Of a stretch of DNA of 64,000 nt, positions 32,015 through 39,767 are shown piece by piece. Under the pieces are notes generated by a model. The model was given only the letters and a program-made list of their open reading frames with translations. It was not told the DNA's origin and did not search any database. The DNA is from PALSA-505 sp035308365. Lineage in GTDB: Bacteria; Actinomycetota; Actinomycetes; Streptosporangiales; Streptosporangiaceae. Numbering within the stretch: position 1 is the first letter of the stretch; each line of letters begins with the position of its first letter. The stretch covers positions 1 through 64,000 of the forward strand of contig DATGGU010000172.1 in assembly GCA_035308365.1 (NCBI GenBank), read 5' to 3'. The position numbers and the translations under genes were made by a program.

Positions 32015-32175
32015 CCTGGCACCTCGCCGGGCCGTGGTCACCGGTGGGGCCGGCTTCCCCGGTTCTCACCTGTGCCAGCGGTTGCTGCGGGCCGGCGCCG
32101 GCGTGGTCTGCCTGGACAACTTCGTCACCGGGTCGTCGTGCAACGTGGCGCACCTGTCCGGCCGGCGAACTCGTC
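32011..32175 (+). pseudogene. Truncated, frameshifted NAD-dependent sugar epimerase/dehydratase
   Basis: A GTG at 32011 overlaps the hldE stop (GTGA), the usual junction in this operon, but its frame is shifted relative to the recognisable segment beginning near 32031, RAVVTGGAGFPGSHLCQRLL followed by RAGAGVVCLDNFVTGSSCNVAH. That is the N-terminal Rossmann fold of an extended SDR (UDP-glucuronate decarboxylase or dehydratase type, or an HldD-like epimerase). Similarity ends near 32160 and about 250 residues are missing. A single-base loss near 32025-32030 plus a large deletion would explain it. Confidence 0.7.
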
Positions 32176-32244
32176 GGCATCATGAACGACACGGTTTCCT
32201 GGGGCAGCAGCCCGGAGCTGGACGACGACCGGTCCTGAGCCCGG

Positions 32245-33360
32245 TCATAACTGGCCGTCGTCGCCCCGCAGCGCGGGTTCGTCGCTGGGCTGCCTGGTGC
32301 TGCCGGGGGCGCCGGTGTCCCTGCGGCGGCCCATCGCCCGCAATCCAGGCAGCGCGGCCAGTGCGAACGGCAGGGGCAGCGCCAGGGTGAGGATCCGGTA
32401 GGCGAATATGCCTGCGGTCGCGACCGCCAGCGGAGCACCGCTGTACCAGAGGGTGAGCGGCAGCACCAGGGTGAGGACACCGGCTCCGGCCAGCGGCCCG
32501 GTACGGCGGGTGAAGACCATGCCGGTCCCCATCGCGACGATGAACGTAGCGGCGTTCATCCGGTAGCCGAAGGCGGCCAGCCCCAGCCAGGCGGCCAGCA
32601 TGTCAGTCGCCCAGAACAACGCCATGCCGGGGGCGGCCGGCCAATCCTTGCCCGGCGCCAGGAACAACGTCCGGATCAGGTGAATGCCGTCGAGGAACAC
32701 CCCGGCCTTGCCGCGCAGCCCGGGCCGGTCGCGTAGCCGGGCCCGGTAGCGCTCGGCCAGCCAGAACCCCAGCAGGAAGCCGGGGACGGGAATGATGGCC
32801 CACGGCAGGGTGAAGTCCGGCGGCGGCGCACCACTCCCGGTGGCCAGCACAGTGATGGCCGCGGGAACGACCCCGATGGCCAGCACCCCATGTTCCAGCC
32901 CGGCCAGCCCGGTGACCCGCACGGACGCATCCCGCTTGCTGGCACCCGCCGCCTCAAGGGCATAGCCGTCAAGGGCGGGGCCGCCGTGCGAGAGGAACCC
33001 GCCGAATCCCGCGGCCACTATGGCGCGCATCCGCGGCCCGGGCACCTGCGGGCCCGCCTCCACACTGAAGATTCCGTCGTAGGCGAGGTAGTAGCCGTAG
33101 AAGGAGACGGCCAGGCTGCCTGCCACGCCGGCCAGCCAGGTCCAGTCCGTCCAGAAGTGCGGCAGGACCTGCTGGACGCTGGCGAAACCGGCGATATACG
33201 CCAGGCCCGTGCCGGCGGCCAGTTCCAGGGCGAACGCAAGGCAGATCAGCAGGCCGATCTCGGCCGCACGTGAGTCGATCAGGTGACCGGAACGCAACAG
33301 CGCAGCGATCTTTATCGGCGTTCGCGGCTGGTCAGAGCTGTCTGCGGATGCCTGGCTCAC
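32245..33360 (-). CDS. Flippase-like multi-spanning membrane protein (LPG synthase TM-domain family)
   Basis: About 371 residues with roughly eight transmembrane helices. The motif region FGGFLSHGGPALDGYALEAA, followed by HGVLAIGVVPAAITVLA and, near the end, YRILTLALPLPFALAALPG, resembles the UPF0104/lysylphosphatidylglycerol-synthase transmembrane domain, a superfamily with lipid-flipping roles. The start is uncertain: GTG 33360 gives a sensible N-terminus, the frame extends to 33456. No Wzx/Wzy is seen in the window, so it might move a lipid-linked glycan, which is speculation. Confidence 0.68.
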   Translation of the reverse strand: MSQASADSSDQPRTPIKIAALLRSGHLIDSRAAEIGLLICLAFALELAAGTGLAYIAGFASVQQVLPHFWTDWTWLAGVAGSLAVSFYGYYLAYDGIFSVEAGPQVPGPRMRAIVAAGFGGFLSHGGPALDGYALEAAGASKRDASVRVTGLAGLEHGVLAIGVVPAAITVLATGSGAPPPDFTLPWAIIPVPGFLLGFWLAERYRARLRDRPGLRGKAGVFLDGIHLIRTLFLAPGKDWPAAPGMALFWATDMLAAWLGLAAFGYRMNAATFIVAMGTGMVFTRRTGPLAGAGVLTLVLPLTLWYSGAPLAVATAGIFAYRILTLALPLPFALAALPGLRAMGRRRDTGAPGSTRQPSDEPALRGDDGQL

Positions 33361-33669
33361 TCTCGGCCTGCTCGATCTGGTGACTGAGGCCGCCTTCGAT
33401 CGAGGTGCGGGCCCGCCCGCGGCGGCCCAGTGGCGGCACCGTCCGCTGCGCACCATCCTCGGGCCACCGGCCGCAGCATGATCCTGGTGATGGCTTCTGG
33501 CGCGAACTCAGCGTGCCGTCCGGGCGCCTGGTCGGTTACCACATCTGCCCCTTCCGGTGAGTCGCAGCCTGGCTACCCGGACGAGCGCCGAACTAACGAC
33601 CTTGGGCAGGGGGGTTTGGCCGGGCCGGCTCGTGGGAGTGAACGAACTCCGCTAGAGCGACGAGGGGCG
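33361..33669 (+). other. 309-base intergenic region upstream of katE
   Basis: No gene seen. It contains a GTTT-N16-GGGAGT element (33614-33639) that loosely fits a SigB/SigF promoter, and an inverted repeat GGAGT-GAACGA-ACTCC (33635-33650) overlapping its -10 end, 20 bases before the katE start. The overlap suggests a repressor-controlled stress promoter. Confidence 0.4.
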
Positions 33670-35787
33670 ATGATGACGAGCAACATGGCTGATGGCCACG
33701 AGCCGGTGCGGTATGGAAGCGAGCAGGCCGGGCGCGGTGCTGGCGGCGAGACCCACCAGGTCGCCGGGGGCGGGCGGCCGAGCCTGACCACCCAGCAGGG
33801 CGCGGTGGTGGCCGACGACCAGAACACGCTGCGGATCGGCGAGCGCGGCCCGGCCGCGCTGGAGGACTTCCACTTCCGCGAGAAGCTCTTCCACTTCGAC
33901 CACGAGCGGATACCCGAACGGGTGGTACACGCCCGGGGGTTCGGCGCGCACGGGTTCTTCGAGAACTACGAGTCGCTGGCCGACATCACCCGGGCCGGCC
34001 TGTTCGCGCGGCCCGGCGAGCGCACCCCGGCGTTCGTCCGGTTCTCCACCGTGGCCGGCAACAAGGGCTCCAGCGACCTGGCTCGCGACGTGCGCGGGTT
34101 CGCGGTCAAGTTCTACACCAAGGAAGGCAACTGGGACCTGGTCGGCAACAACATCCCGGTGTTCTTCATCCAGGACGCGGTCAAGTTCCCCGATGTGGTG
34201 CACGCGGCCAAGCAGGAGCCGGACAAGGGCTTCCCGCAGGCGCAGACGGCGCACGACAACTTCTGGGACTTCGTCTCGCTGATGCCCGAGTCCACCCACA
34301 TGCTCCTGTGGATCATGTCGGACCGCGCCATCCCCCGGTCGTTCCGGTTCATGGAGGGCTTCGGCGTGCACACCTTCCGGCTGGTCAACGAGGCCGGAAA
34401 GGCGACGTTCGTGAAGTTCCACTGGAAGCCCAGGCTCGGCCTGCAGTCGGTGGTCTGGAACGAGGCCGTCAAGATCAACGGCGCCGATCCTGACTACCAC
34501 CGGCGGGATCTGTGGGAGGCGATCACCCGGGGCGACTTCCCCGAGTGGGAGCTGGGCCTGCAACTGTTCGACGAGGAGTTCGCCGACCGGTTCGACTTCG
34601 ACATCCTCGACCCCACCAAGATCATCCCTGAGGAGCAGGTGCCGGTCCGCCGGGTCGGCCGCCTGGTGCTGGACCGGGTGGTGGACAACTTCTTCGCCGA
34701 GACCGAGCAGGTCGCCTTCTGCACCCAGAACATCGTGCCCGGCATCGACTTCACCAACGACCCGCTGCTGCAGGGCCGTAACTTCTCCTATCTCGACACC
34801 CAGCTCAAGCGGCTCGGCAGCCCGAACTTCAGCCACCTGCCGGTGAACGCACCCAAGTGCCCGGTCGCGCACTTCCAGCAGGATGGCCACATGGCGGTGC
34901 GCAACCCGGTCACCCGGGCCAACTACGAGCCCAACTCCTGGAGCGCCGAGCAGGGCGGCCCGCGCGAAGATCCGGCCCGCGGGTTCCGCAGTTACCCGGC
35001 GGCCGAAGGCGGCGAGAAGCGGCGGCTGCGGCCGGAAAGCTTCGCCGACCACTACAGCCAGGCCCGCCAGTTCTACCGCAGCCAGACCGAGACCGAGCGG
35101 CGGCACATCAGCGCCGCATTCACGTTCGAGCTGAGCAAGTGCGAACAGGCCGGGATCCGCACCCGCATGGTGGCCGGCCTGCGCAACGTGGACGAGGAAC
35201 TGGCCCGCTCTGTCGCTGACGGCCTCGGCCTGCCCGGCCTGCCAGGCCCGGTGCCTGCCGCCCGGCCCACCCGCGAGGATCTGGCCGAGTCTCCCGCGCT
35301 CAGCATCCTGCGCAACGGACCGGAGTCCTTCACGGGGCGCAAGATAGGCGTCCTGGCCGCCAACGGGGCCGACGCCGGGCTCATCGCCAGCCTGCGCGAG
35401 GCGGCCCAGCAGGAGGGCGCCACGGTGGAATTCGTCGCCCCCACGATCAGCGGCATCGAGGCCAGCGACGGCACCACCATCGAGGCCGGCCAGAAGCTCG
35501 ACGGCGGCCCGTCGGTGCTCTATGACGCGGTGGCGCTGCTGCTGCCGGCCGGGGGAGCGGCCGAACTGGCCCACAGCCCGGCGGCGCGCGACTTCGTCAC
35601 CGACGCCTACGCTCACTGCAAGTTCATCGGCTACACGCCTGATGCGGCCGGGCTGCTGCGAGCCGCCGGGGTGGCGGAACTGATGGACGGCGGGTTCATC
35701 GAACTCACCGGCAACGGCAAGGACGCCACCGGTTTCGTGCACCGCTGCCGCCAGCTCCGGTTCTGGGACCGGGAAGCGGCCAGCTAG
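33670..35787 (+). CDS. katE: Large-subunit catalase (KatE/HPII type)
   Basis: 705 residues, typical of large-subunit catalases. Catalytic His87 in RVVHARGFGAHG, the conserved Asn in the NWDLVGNN region, and haem-ligand Tyr in NFSYLDTQLKRLG. From about 555 a DJ-1/PfpI-like flavodoxin domain follows (GRKIGVLAANGADAGLIASL), the HPII hallmark. Destroys hydrogen peroxide in the cytoplasm. Starts at paired ATGs 33670/33673 after GAGGGG; upstream in-frame codons are not protein-like. Probably a sigma-network target; the gene ends before a stem-loop at 35838. Confidence 0.96.
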   Translation: MMTSNMADGHEPVRYGSEQAGRGAGGETHQVAGGGRPSLTTQQGAVVADDQNTLRIGERGPAALEDFHFREKLFHFDHERIPERVVHARGFGAHGFFENYESLADITRAGLFARPGERTPAFVRFSTVAGNKGSSDLARDVRGFAVKFYTKEGNWDLVGNNIPVFFIQDAVKFPDVVHAAKQEPDKGFPQAQTAHDNFWDFVSLMPESTHMLLWIMSDRAIPRSFRFMEGFGVHTFRLVNEAGKATFVKFHWKPRLGLQSVVWNEAVKINGADPDYHRRDLWEAITRGDFPEWELGLQLFDEEFADRFDFDILDPTKIIPEEQVPVRRVGRLVLDRVVDNFFAETEQVAFCTQNIVPGIDFTNDPLLQGRNFSYLDTQLKRLGSPNFSHLPVNAPKCPVAHFQQDGHMAVRNPVTRANYEPNSWSAEQGGPREDPARGFRSYPAAEGGEKRRLRPESFADHYSQARQFYRSQTETERRHISAAFTFELSKCEQAGIRTRMVAGLRNVDEELARSVADGLGLPGLPGPVPAARPTREDLAESPALSILRNGPESFTGRKIGVLAANGADAGLIASLREAAQQEGATVEFVAPTISGIEASDGTTIEAGQKLDGGPSVLYDAVALLLPAGGAAELAHSPAARDFVTDAYAHCKFIGYTPDAAGLLRAAGVAELMDGGFIELTGNGKDATGFVHRCRQLRFWDREAAS

Positions 35788-35837
35788 CCGGATCGGTTCA
35801 CGTGCTGGGCCAAGGTGGACTGCGGTCGGTGCCGCGC

Positions 35838-35862
35838 GGGTCCGGCTGAGGCAGCCGGACCC
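35838..35862. terminator. Bidirectional hairpin terminator
   Basis: GGGTCCGGCT pairs perfectly with AGCCGGACCC around GAGGC, between the convergent katE stop (35787) and the chimeric frame stop (35871). Confidence 0.6.
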
Positions 35863-35870
35863 GGCCGGGC

Positions 35871-36143
35871 CTACGGGTGCAGCAGAACCTTGGTGTAGCC
35901 GTCCGCGCGCTTGCCGAACTTCTCGTAGGCGGCGGGCGCATCGTCCAGGGGCAGTTCGTGGGAGACCAGCAGAGACGGGGTCGCCTTCCCCGCGACGATC
36001 AGATCGCGGAGGAACTCGTTGTACCGCTTGACCGGGCACTGACCGGTCCCCACATGGCCCCGGTTGGCCTGGACCTCCCCGCGTACCTCGCGCTCCAGCG
36101 CGTCGTCCTTGCGGGGCCCGTGCAAAGCGCCGCTGCCGGTCAT
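35871..36143 (-). CDS. Chimeric 90-residue frame: N-terminus of a small protein joined to an alcohol dehydrogenase C-terminus
   Basis: Residues 1-28 (MTGSGALHGPRKDDALEREV, then RGEVQANR) resemble the start of small actinobacterial proteins of the type MxxGSGKHGPRLDDxLKxE. Residues 32-90 (GTGQCPVKRYNEFLRDLIVA ... SHELPLDDAPAAYEKFGKRA) are the C-terminal end of zinc-dependent alcohol/formaldehyde dehydrogenases. The catalytic and NAD-binding domains are absent. A good ribosome-binding site (GGGAGG) precedes ATG 36143, so the fused frame may be translated. Best explained by an in-frame deletion near 36059 removing the rest of two genes. Confidence 0.7.
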   Translation of the reverse strand: MTGSGALHGPRKDDALEREVRGEVQANRGHVGTGQCPVKRYNEFLRDLIVAGKATPSLLVSHELPLDDAPAAYEKFGKRADGYTKVLLHP

Positions 36144-36270
36144 CGTGCCTCCCTCCCCCGGCAGGCTGTGGCCAGTCCCGGCCGCCCGGTCAGAGAATGT
36201 CCCGCGGGCGGCCGGCTTCCTGGCGCAGCTCGTGCTCGGTCCCGGCGGCCCACGCCTGCCCGCCGGAGAG

Positions 36271-36498
36271 TCAGGACAGCCTGCTGGCGAGCAGCTTCTT
36301 GCCGAGTTCGGCGCCCTTGCGGCTGTCGGACTGTGCCTTGCGGAAAAGCTCCACCAGCTCGCTGTCCCCACCGCGCTCCGCGTCCTGGATATAGGTTTCC
36401 AGCCGGAGCGCATTCTTCAGGCAGGTCTCGGTGTACCAGATGAGGTTGTAGTCCTTGTCGGCCGTGCCGGTCGCGTGACCGGCTTCCTGGTTACCCAT
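36271..36498 (-). CDS. Conserved small hypothetical protein
   Basis: 75 residues, soluble, helical: TGTADKDYNLIWYTETCLKN, then ALRLETYIQDAERGGDSELV and a Lys-rich end. I recognise the pattern as a conserved actinobacterial small protein without assigned function. GGAGG lies seven bases before ATG 36498. Upstream on the coding strand is GTTT, 14-15 bases, GGGAAA, a weak SigB/F-type match, so it may belong to the stress regulon. Confidence 0.8.
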   Translation of the reverse strand: MGNQEAGHATGTADKDYNLIWYTETCLKNALRLETYIQDAERGGDSELVELFRKAQSDSRKGAELGKKLLASRLS

Positions 36499-36586
36499 AG
36501 CGCACCTCCGTCACTATCCGGTGAAGTGCCCTCGCTTTCCCCGGCCGGCGAAGCTAAACCTCCGGGATCCGGCCGGACGGACGGCC

Positions 36587-37147
36587 TTACCCGGTGGCTC
36601 CGGCCGCGACCGGTGCATCCGCCCGTTCCCCGGTGCCCGTGCGGCCGGCCGATGCGGCTTCGGCGCTGCGCCGGGCGAGTTCCACGGTCAGCGCGGAAGC
36701 GGCGGCACCGGTGCCGAGCGCGGCCAGTGCCCAGCCCGGCCCGGTGTCATGAATCCCCAGCGCACGGTCCGCCGACAGGGCTCCGGGACCGCCGTCGACC
36801 AGTCCCAGCAGGGCCGCGATGAGCACCAGGTTGTACTCGAACCCGCCGTCGGTGATCCATACCCCGTTGGCCGCATGCACCTTCCTGATCGCGGTGATCA
36901 TGACGCCGATCAGGCTCCCCGCGGCCAGCGGGGTGGCCAGGCCCGCGACGAGCAGTGCGCCGCCGGCGGTCTCGGTCACACCGGCGGCCAGTGCGTTGCG
37001 GCGGGGTGGGTGCATGCCGATCTTGTCCATCATTGCCGACGTGCCCTCCGGCCCGGGACCACCGAACCAGCCGAACAGCTTCTGCGTACCGTGCCCGATG
37101 AACAGCCCGCCGATGACGAGGCGGACCAGCAAGCGGCCAGCCTTCAT
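36587..37147 (-). CDS. DoxX-family membrane protein
   Basis: 186 residues with four transmembrane helices in the DoxX pattern: LLVRLVIGGLFIGHGTQKLF (with the conserved His-Gly and Lys-Leu-Phe-Gly-Trp), AAGVTETAGGALLVAGLATP, LIGVMITAIRKVHAANG, and a final LVLIAALLGLV. A hydrophilic C-terminal tail follows. DoxX proteins in actinobacteria link to redox and thiol stress (for example with superoxide dismutase in mycobacteria). ATG 37147 after GGAAG. The upstream part of the longer frame is non-protein-like. Confidence 0.88.
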   Translation of the reverse strand: MKAGRLLVRLVIGGLFIGHGTQKLFGWFGGPGPEGTSAMMDKIGMHPPRRNALAAGVTETAGGALLVAGLATPLAAGSLIGVMITAIRKVHAANGVWITDGGFEYNLVLIAALLGLVDGGPGALSADRALGIHDTGPGWALAALGTGAAASALTVELARRSAEAASAGRTGTGERADAPVAAGATG

Positions 37148-37209
37148 GTCGCTTCCTTTCGCTCGGCACTTCGCCCGCTCAAATCTTGGGCTCTTGCGCG
37201 TACTGGAGT

Positions 37210-37233
37210 GTTTCTCTGTCCACTCAAGGGAAA
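37210..37233 (+). promoter_or_regulatory. Candidate SigB/SigF-type promoter before a PP2C gene
   Basis: GTTT 37210-37213, fourteen bases, GGGAAA 37228-37233, about 110 bases before the GTG at 37345. Two of six -10 bases differ from the consensus, so this is weaker than the site at 39584. Confidence 0.3.
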
Positions 37234-37344
37234 GCAAACACATCGGCCCCGGGCAATTCCGGCCACAGCGACCCGGTTGCCCGGGTAGGTCCGGCCGGTG
37301 TAGCCTCCGGCTCCCAACCTGGCATAGCGGGGAAAGGCATAAAG

Positions 37345-38580
37345 GTGACGGCTGGCAGCACGGGTACGGCTGGTTGGCTGGAGAACAGGCTGCGCGATAT
37401 CCAGTCGATCACCGACGCCGAGATGTCCCGTCTCAGCCATCACGATTTCCTGGCTGAGCTGCTCGGCAGGGTCAGGGGCGCCCTGCAGGCCGACACCGTC
37501 GCGATCCTGCTGCTGGATGCCCGGCACAAGCAGTTGATAGCCACGGCCGCGGCCGGGCTGGAGGAGGAGGTGCGCCAGGGCGTGCGCATCCCGGTAGGCC
37601 GGGGGTTCGCCGGCCGGATCGCCGCCGAAGGCAGGCCGGTGATCCTGGACCGGGTCGACCACACCACGGTGCTCAACCCCATCCTGCTGGACAAGGGGAT
37701 CCGCTCGCTGCTCGGCGTGCCGCTGATGGCCAGCGGCACGATGCTGGGGGTGATGCACGTCGGTTCGCTGACCGGCCGCCGGTTCACGTCGCAGGACACC
37801 GAACTTCTCCAGCTCGCCGCCGACCGGGCCGCCACGATCGTGCAGTCAATATCGGCCCGCGATGACCGGATCGCGGCCGAGACCCTTCAGCGCAGCCTGA
37901 TCCCCACCGCGCTGCCGGTGATCCCCGGTGCGGAACTGGCCGCGCGCTACATCCCAGGTCATGGGGCGGTGGGTGGCGACTGGTACGACGTGTTCGTTCT
38001 GCCGTCGGGCGAGCTGGGGCTGGTGATCGGTGACGTGGCCGGCGCCGGTCTGGCCGCGGCGGTGATCATGGGCCGGATGCGCAGCGCGCTGCGCGCCTAC
38101 GCACTGGAAACCCGCGACCCGGCCGAGGTCCTTGGCCGGCTGGACCACAAGATGCAGCACTTCGAGCCCGGTGCCATGGCCACCGTCCTGTACATGATCA
38201 TTGACCCGGACCTGAACCAGGCGCACATGGCCTCGGCCGGGCACCTGCCTCCCGTCGTGGCCAGTCCGGGCCGGCCCGCGGCACTGGCCCAGATCCCGCC
38301 CAACCTGATGATCGGCGTCTCCCCTGACACGCGGCGGCAGGTGACCACCGTGGACATCACCCCGGGCATGGTGCTGTGCCTGTACACAGACGGCCTGATC
38401 GAGCGCCGCGGGGAGGTCATCGACGAGGGCTTCGCCCGGCTGTGCCGGGCGGTGCCGGCGCAGCCGCCAGACGCGGGCTGCGCCGCCGTGACGGCGGCGC
38501 TCATCGGCAACGCGCCCGCGCGCGACGACATCGCCCTGCTCATGTTCCGGCGCCGGCCACACGCTCTGCCACCGGCCTGA
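37345..38580 (+). CDS. GAF-PP2C (RsbU-type) serine phosphatase
   Basis: 411 residues. GAF domain about 25-185 (FLAELLGRVRGALQADTVAI, GRGFAGRIAAEGRPVILD, LLGVPLMASGTMLGVMHVG), SpoIIE-type PP2C about 195-405 (VGGDWYDVF, VIGDVAGAGLAA, LYTDGLIERRG, DDIALLMFR). Expected to dephosphorylate a STAS protein; a STAS gene is convergent six bases away and an RsbW-like ATPase follows. GTG 37345 with GGGGAAAGG about eight bases upstream is preferred; codons before it do not look coding. Together the three genes could form one partner-switching unit. Confidence 0.92.
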   Translation: MTAGSTGTAGWLENRLRDIQSITDAEMSRLSHHDFLAELLGRVRGALQADTVAILLLDARHKQLIATAAAGLEEEVRQGVRIPVGRGFAGRIAAEGRPVILDRVDHTTVLNPILLDKGIRSLLGVPLMASGTMLGVMHVGSLTGRRFTSQDTELLQLAADRAATIVQSISARDDRIAAETLQRSLIPTALPVIPGAELAARYIPGHGAVGGDWYDVFVLPSGELGLVIGDVAGAGLAAAVIMGRMRSALRAYALETRDPAEVLGRLDHKMQHFEPGAMATVLYMIIDPDLNQAHMASAGHLPPVVASPGRPAALAQIPPNLMIGVSPDTRRQVTTVDITPGMVLCLYTDGLIERRGEVIDEGFARLCRAVPAQPPDAGCAAVTAALIGNAPARDDIALLMFRRRPHALPPA

Positions 38581-38586
38581 GCTGGA

Positions 38587-38949
38587 TCAGGCGTCGCCGG
38601 CACCGGTTCCGCGGCCGCCCAGGGCGGTCTCCAGCGAGGGGTAGACATGGAGCACCTGGTCGGCGGCGGTGAGCTCCATCATCCGCCGTACGATCGGGCT
38701 GGGGCCCGCCAGCCGCAGTTCCGCGCCGGCGTCGGCGGCCTGCAGGTGCACGCGGATCAAGGTGTGCAGACCCTCGGAGGCGCAGAAGGCGGTGGCTGTC
38801 ATGTCCGCCACGATGACGACCGCTCCCGAAGCCAGGACGTGCTCCAGCGTCTCGCGAACCGCCTGGCTGTTGAGAACGTCGATCTCGGCGGGCAGCGTCA
38901 CGGTGGCCTGCCGGCCCGCCCACCTTACCGGGTAGGTATCTACGGTCAA
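38587..38949 (-). CDS. STAS-domain anti-sigma factor antagonist
   Basis: 120 residues, one STAS domain. The phospho-acceptor loop reads DMTATAFCASEGLHTLIRVH; serine is retained but the Asp usually just before it is Ala. The start is TTG at 38949 with GGAG five bases upstream (no in-frame ATG or GTG nearby). Convergent with the PP2C gene and downstream of an RsbW-like ATPase on the same strand, so it is probably its substrate. Confidence 0.85.
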   Translation of the reverse strand: MTVDTYPVRWAGRQATVTLPAEIDVLNSQAVRETLEHVLASGAVVIVADMTATAFCASEGLHTLIRVHLQAADAGAELRLAGPSPIVRRMMELTAADQVLHVYPSLETALGGRGTGAGDA

Positions 38950-39085
38950 TGGCTGCTCCGGCAGCTAAGGGTGCTCACACCGGTCGAGCCACGTCTCCGG
39001 ACCCGGTAGAGGCGCTTGCGCGCGCTGTTATCAGCCATCGTGGCCGATCGGGCGCTGCCATGCAAATCTCCGGCCTCCATCGGTG

Positions 39086-39499
39086 TTACCCGGTCAGGCT
39101 CATCCGCATGATCACAGTAGTGCCGGACAGACCCGTCAGGATATCGACTTCATCGCAAATCCGGCGGGCCAGGGCCAAGCCCATCCGGCCCCGGCCTTCC
39201 GCTTCCCCGGGCCGCACCCCGGTCTCCCAGCGGCCGGTATCGCGAACCACGGCCAGCACCGTGTTTCCCGTCCCGCTCCGCAGTTCCAGCTGCGCTTGCG
39301 GCGATCCGTAGCGCACGGCGTTCGTGGCGATCTCGCTGACCGCGATCACGAAGTCCGCAACCCGCCCGGACGTCAGGCCCGTGGTGGCCATCCACCGTGC
39401 CGTCTCCTGCCGCACCCGCCGCAGGTCGCCGACCGAGAACCGGATCAGGTAAGGCGCGGGCCGCGGTACCCCGTCCACTGGTCCCGGCCCTGTCTGCAC
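39086..39499 (-). CDS. RsbW-like anti-sigma ATPase
   Basis: 137 residues, single HATPase_c_2 domain. N box AVSEIATNAVRYG, G1 VRDTGRWE, and G2 GRMGLALARRICDEVDI. Such proteins bind and inhibit a SigB/F-type sigma factor or phosphorylate a STAS protein on serine. GTG 39499 follows AGGAAGGG. 136 bases separate it from the STAS gene on the same strand. Confidence 0.88.
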   Translation of the reverse strand: MQTGPGPVDGVPRPAPYLIRFSVGDLRRVRQETARWMATTGLTSGRVADFVIAVSEIATNAVRYGSPQAQLELRSGTGNTVLAVVRDTGRWETGVRPGEAEGRGRMGLALARRICDEVDILTGLSGTTVIMRMSLTG

Positions 39500-39583
39500 T
39501 GGCCCTTCCTACCATTCCAGCCGCTTCCGAAACCGGCGCGGGACCGTGGTGTCCTGGCTGACCAGGAAAAATCTAGACGATAT

Positions 39584-39607
39584 GTTTGGCTCCCGCCTCC
39601 TGGGTAG
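39584..39607 (+). promoter_or_regulatory. Candidate SigB/SigF-type promoter
   Basis: GTTT 39584-39587, fourteen bases, GGGTAG 39602-39607: the closest match to the SigB/SigF consensus seen in the window. It would drive the DUF3040 gene at 39767. The region 39500-39766 also holds a ten-codon frame 39695-39724 with AGGGAG eight bases upstream, ending inside the tandem repeat. Confidence 0.5.
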
Positions 39608-39718
39608 CGGGCCGGATCCCGGGCGGCTGGTCTGGCACCGCGGTCAGCGGTGCCAGCGACCCGGGTGAAACGTCCGGCGAAGGGAGAAACGATCATGGTG
39701 CCCGAGGGCGAACCGGGG

Positions 39719-39767
39719 TCGTGATGCTGGGAAACAGGCCAGGTTCGTGATGCTGGGAAACAGGCCA
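39719..39767 (+). repeat. Tandem duplication (26-base period) at the start of the DUF3040 gene
   Basis: TCGTGATGCTGGGAAACAGG plus CCA occurs at 39719-39741 and again at 39745-39767, separated by GGT. The last base of copy two is the A of the ATG, so the duplication defines the 5' end of the gene. Each copy contains TGATG. Confidence 0.85.

Noticed and set aside
30209..32041. A 610-codon minus-strand frame opposite gmhA and hldE
   Set aside because: Low-complexity Arg/Pro/Gly composition with no motif; it is the antisense shadow of two well-recognised genes in high-GC DNA.
33652..36039. A 795-codon frame opposite katE
   Set aside because: Antisense shadow of the catalase gene; composition is not protein-like and it crosses the intergenic terminator.
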